Below are positions 60,783-64,000 of a DNA stretch of 64,000 nucleotides, in pieces. Under the pieces are notes generated by a model. That model had not been told where the DNA came from. It worked only from the letters and a program-made list of their open reading frames with translations, and did no database searches. The position numbers and the translations under genes are program-made. The DNA comes from Lobulomyces angularis (Eukaryota > Chytridiomycota > Chytridiomycetes > Lobulomycetales > Lobulomycetaceae), in the NCBI GenBank assembly GCA_027604685.1, contig JADHYX010000088.1, positions 1,301 to 65,300 on the forward strand, in the 5' to 3' direction. Positions within the stretch are counted from its first letter, which is position 1, and each line of letters begins with the position of its first letter.

Positions 60783-62004
60783 ATGGAAAGAACTCCAAAA
60801 AAATGGAAGAAAATTCTATACTTAAATCAAGGAGTGCCTGATAATTATGTTGATAAATCGTTTCTAGATGAATTGGAAAAAAATGGTTAGCAATAGGCAC
60901 CTTTTAATTTTTTTTCTTGTATAACTTCTGATCGATTTATTTTAAAAGTTCAAAAAAAAATGTGTTTTTTTTAGTGAATGTTTCAAAATTTGAATATTTT
61001 GACATAGTTTTGAAGACCAGTGGCATTACTCAACATTTAAATTCAATTTTAATTTTTCTTTCAATATTTTTCAAGATTTTTTTAAAAATATACTCAAGTT
61101 TGGAAATTTTTAAGTTTTTTTTTGGTTTTACTATTGTTATCTTGATTTTTTGGAACCTAAAATTTAATAAAAAAAAAATTAAACTTCAAAAAAGTAACCA
61201 ATTTGGAAATATTAATATTTTTATGATTTTTTTTTTAAAACTAGTTTTTCATACTTTCAGCAGTGGTTTGATTTTATGCACAATTTTATTAGGATTATCT
61301 CCCATACTCAAAACACTTACTTCAGATATCAGTGAAGATACTATCTGGTCGATGACATTTGGCATGTTTCTTGCTAATATGGCATTTCACAATTACAGTT
61401 CAGAACAAAAAAATTACATCGAGTATTTTATATTACTCTTTAATCAATAGTTTTTTTAATTGTTACCTCAACTTTAATTTTTTTTTAAGATTTCCAAATT
61501 CACTATCAGTGAATGCTTCAGTATTCGCCTCAGTTCTTCTTGCTTCAAGATTAAATTCAGACTTTTCTGTGTTTACGTTAATTTTTTTGGCTATGATAAT
61601 ATTTGGTTTATTTCCAATTTTGAGAAGAGACATTAAGGTAATTGCAAAAAAATTGAGAAATAAATGAAAAAAGCATTTTTCAAAAACAAATTTTATTTTG
61701 GAATTAAGTAATCCTTTTTAAATCGTATTTATTTTCGCAGAAAAATTCTGCAACTTTGGACGGCGCCATTACAATTTTGTTAATGTTAACCACAATTTTT
61801 CTCTATCTGGATATTTCTACGACTTTTATTGTAATTTATGTAATGTTTATGATATTTATCACCTTCATTGGTCCCTATTGGTTAATACACGCATCTCAGT
61901 ATAAAACGTAAAAATAAAAAATTATAAAAAAAAAAAACTATTATCGAAAAATTGTTTTTAGTGGTATTTCTGGACCGTGGGATGAAGTAACACTTTCAAC
62001 ATAG
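60783..62004 (+). CDS. PIGC: PIG-C/GPI2, GPI-GlcNAc transferase subunit
   Basis: Multipass ER protein of the complex that starts GPI anchor synthesis. The start MERTPKKWKKILYLNQG runs into PDNYVDKSFLDELEKN, nearly identical in pattern to human PIGC (PDNYVDRRFLEEL). Other shared blocks are YFDIVLKTSGITQHLNSILI, LLGLSPILKTLTSDISEDTI, SLSVNASVFASVLLASRLNS, FGLFPILRRDIK and the C-terminal SGISGPWDEV. About seven hydrophobic helices are present, with a longer first loop than the human protein. About five exons; stop TAG at 62002-62004. Confidence 0.94.
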
Positions 62005-62087
62005 CCTTATAATCTCCTATTTAATTATTAAATCGTTTTATTATATATCTTTTTAAATGTTGATAATATATTTATAATATAGTGTAA

Positions 62088-64000
62088 TTATAGTTTAGAG
62101 TCTATTGTTTCCATTCTTTCATATGCATTAGAAAATCCATATCCTTTAGGAGCTACGCCTATATGACTATTCAGATTATTAGCTAGAACATACTCAGGTC
62201 CAATATCTTTTATATTCGTAACTCCACACATCCTCATAGTCATGGTTAATTCCTCTGCCAGTATATCAATCACCTAAAGAAAAATAATTATTAAAAAATT
62301 AGTATCCTTTATAGTACCTTTTCTACGCCTTGCTGTCCATAAGATGCCATACCATAAAGAAAGGGTCTTCCTAATCCGACTGCATCAGCACCTAATGCCA
62401 ATGCTTTGAATATATCACCACCTCTGTAATTAAAAAAGTGAGCATTTTAAATTTAATAAAGAGGAATAAAACACCTTCTAACACCTCCATCCATGAAAAC
62501 CTGCAATTTATCTCGCAAACCAGCCTCCTTCAAAGCTGCTATGCATTCTGGTAAAACTTCAATACCAGATCTACAGGTATCCAATTGCCTTCCTCCATGA
62601 TTAGATACCACTATCCCATCACAGCCATGTTGCGCGGCAAGAACCTATTTTTACATTAAACAAATTTTTCCAAAGGAATTGCTTACTGCGTCTTCGCCAC
62701 ACTGTATGCCTTTTAAAACAATTTTCATTTTAGTGTTGGCTTTAAACCAGGAGACATCGTCCCAGCACAAGGATGGATCAATGAAGGTGCTTATTGCCCT
62801 AAAGTTTGTGAGAATAAATAAAACATTAAAAATTATATCTCACCGAGCAGCACCTTGTGTTCGATTTAATTCCGTGTGTTTACTTTCGTCTGGAGCATCA
62901 TCAACAAATTTAACTCTCATATCCTTTTCTCGTTTACCCAAACTAGGGGCATCCACTGTAACAAACAAAACTCTAACACCTATAAGGCAGCCAAATTATA
63001 GTTTTTAAACAATGGATTTTTACCTCGCGATTCAACTTTTTCCAATAATTTTTTAACTGCAACCCTATCTTGATTTACATACAATTGAAACCATTGTTCT
63101 TGTCCCGGTAAAGCATTATCCATCATTTCAGCAACTGAGCAACTTGCTAATGTTGGCATCATTTGAATAATATTTTTCTAAAAGACTTTGATAAAAGGTA
63201 TCTTAAAAATTTTATTAGGATACCGTTCCTGCGGCTTTAGTCAAAACTACTTCTCCTTCCGGATGACCTAATTTTCCTAATGCAGTAGCTGTTTTTAATT
63301 AATTTTTAGTTTTCTATGTGAATGATTATTTTACCAGTGATGTAAATTGGTAAATTTACTAATTTTCCAAACATTCTATGAGTCAAGTCAATTACCTTAA
63401 CATTTCTCATAACTCTAGGCTTAAACATTATTCTATGAAAGGCTAAATGATTTTCGCGCATCGTCAATTCATCTTCTGCACCAGAAGAATAATATGCCCT
63501 TGATTTACAAAATTTTTAAGCACAGGTTAGAAGTATATTATACCACGCTTCCTTAGTCAACACCTTTTTAGCAATTAACTCCATATCAAATAAATTTAAA
63601 ACAGAGTCTATAGGTGGCCGCTTAGTTATAACTACTTCCTTTTTGATTACAGCTGGAAGTGTGGTGCTGTCAATGGGTCCAAGATTAAAGTTAGAGGGTA
63701 AATGATTTTCTATTATATCCAATGGATGGATCATATCAAAAGCTGCGGTGGCATCCTTAAAAAAAGAATGGAAATTAAAAGACATTAGAAATTGGAATTA
63801 GCAGTTTCCGCAGAATAAAAATACAATTCACTTTAATTTACCTTACCAGACTCCTTTAGGATGACTTTAGCTCCTCCTTATAACATGCACAAAAAGTTCA
63901 ACGTTAAAAGACATAAAAATGTATGAACTTTTAACAAACCAGGATGCTCGTTCAAAAATTTTGTAACATTATACACATTTCCATGAATTAAAACCCAACA
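62088..64000 (-). CDS. CYB2: Flavocytochrome b2-like (S)-2-hydroxy-acid dehydrogenase, 5' end cut by window
   Basis: Cytochrome b5 domain fused to an FMN-dependent alpha-hydroxy-acid dehydrogenase, as in yeast L-lactate:cytochrome c oxidoreductase of the intermembrane space. The visible part starts in the heme domain with [20 protein letters not shown] (first heme histidine in NEHPG). The second heme histidine is in FDMIHP. The flavin domain has [33 protein letters not shown], the KIVLKGIQ lysine, the catalytic base in [29 protein letters not shown] and GRPFLYG. About nine exons in view. The presequence is upstream of the window. Lactate is the likely substrate, but related enzymes use other 2-hydroxy acids. 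Confidence 0.92.

Noticed and set aside
1..64000. CRISPR arrays, operons, tRNA and rRNA genes
   Set aside because: The window is eukaryotic with spliced genes; I saw no regularly spaced repeats, no tRNA B-box in a cloverleaf context and no rRNA core sequence.

Overview
The window is nuclear DNA from an AT-rich, intron-rich, gene-dense eukaryote. It holds about 29 protein genes in 64 kb, on both strands. Introns are mostly 45-120 nt, start with GT and end in AG, and often have a long T tract before the acceptor. The gene set points to a zoosporic (flagellated) early-diverging fungus or a close relative. Fungal-type traits are chorismate synthase, a cytochrome b5-linked flavocytochrome b2-type dehydrogenase, a Ugo1-like carrier, an ADP1-like ABCG transporter and a GGA adaptor. 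Flagellar traits are adenylate kinase 7 and a PACRG-like protein. COX20 and flavocytochrome b2 indicate a respiring mitochondrion, which argues against an anaerobic rumen fungus. This placement is inference; I saw no rRNA or other marker that would fix it. One 10-N assembly gap lies at 11347-11356, inside a GLE1 intron.

Layout. 0-5 kb: 3' end of COG6 (+), an NBN/Nbs1 homologue (-), RAMP4/SERP1 (+). 5-11 kb: an unrecognised coiled-coil-start protein (-), an ATP-grasp-like protein of unknown role (+), a soluble dysferlin-domain protein (+). 11-14.5 kb: GLE1 (-) and FANCL (+) share a 48-bp divergent promoter; a twin CX9C mitochondrial protein follows (-). 14.6-16.5 kb: a gene-poor stretch with the decayed relic of a Fanzor/TnpB-like RNA-guided nuclease gene. 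16.7-25 kb: ABCG half-transporter (+), APEX2/APN2 (+), PACRG-like protein with a long disordered N-terminus (-). 25-34 kb: cyclophilin E (-), Yippee-like (-), AK7 (+), TPX2 (-). 34-43.5 kb: RasGAP with a large insertion (+), chorismate synthase (+), an unknown multipass membrane protein (+), branched-chain aminotransferase (+), GPKOW/Spp2-like (+). 43.7-52.4 kb: TANGO6/RTP1 (-) and URB2 (+) share a 49-bp divergent promoter. 52.5-64 kb: Ugo1/SLC25A46-like (-), unknown membrane protein (-), TBC1D5 (+), GGA (+), COX20 (-), PIG-C/GPI2 (+), and the 3' part of a flavocytochrome b2-like dehydrogenase (-) that runs off the window.

The genes are mostly housekeeping and do not form an operon or an obvious metabolic cluster. 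Themes that recur are DNA repair (NBN, FANCL, APEX2), Golgi/endosome traffic (COG6, GGA, TBC1D5, RAMP4, PIG-C), mitochondrion (COX20, Ugo1, twin CX9C, BCAT, Cyb2), nuclear RNA and ribosome work (GLE1, PPIE, GPKOW, URB2, TANGO6) and flagellum/spindle (AK7, PACRGL, TPX2).

The most unusual items are the dead Fanzor-like gene, the RasGAP domain split by about 200 residues, two genes whose first coding exon appears to be the bare ATG, and the ATP-grasp-like gene of unknown function. Gene names rest on motif and alignment recognition from memory, without database searches. Splice sites were placed by eye by keeping frame and homology; where I give full exon lists they sum to a multiple of three.
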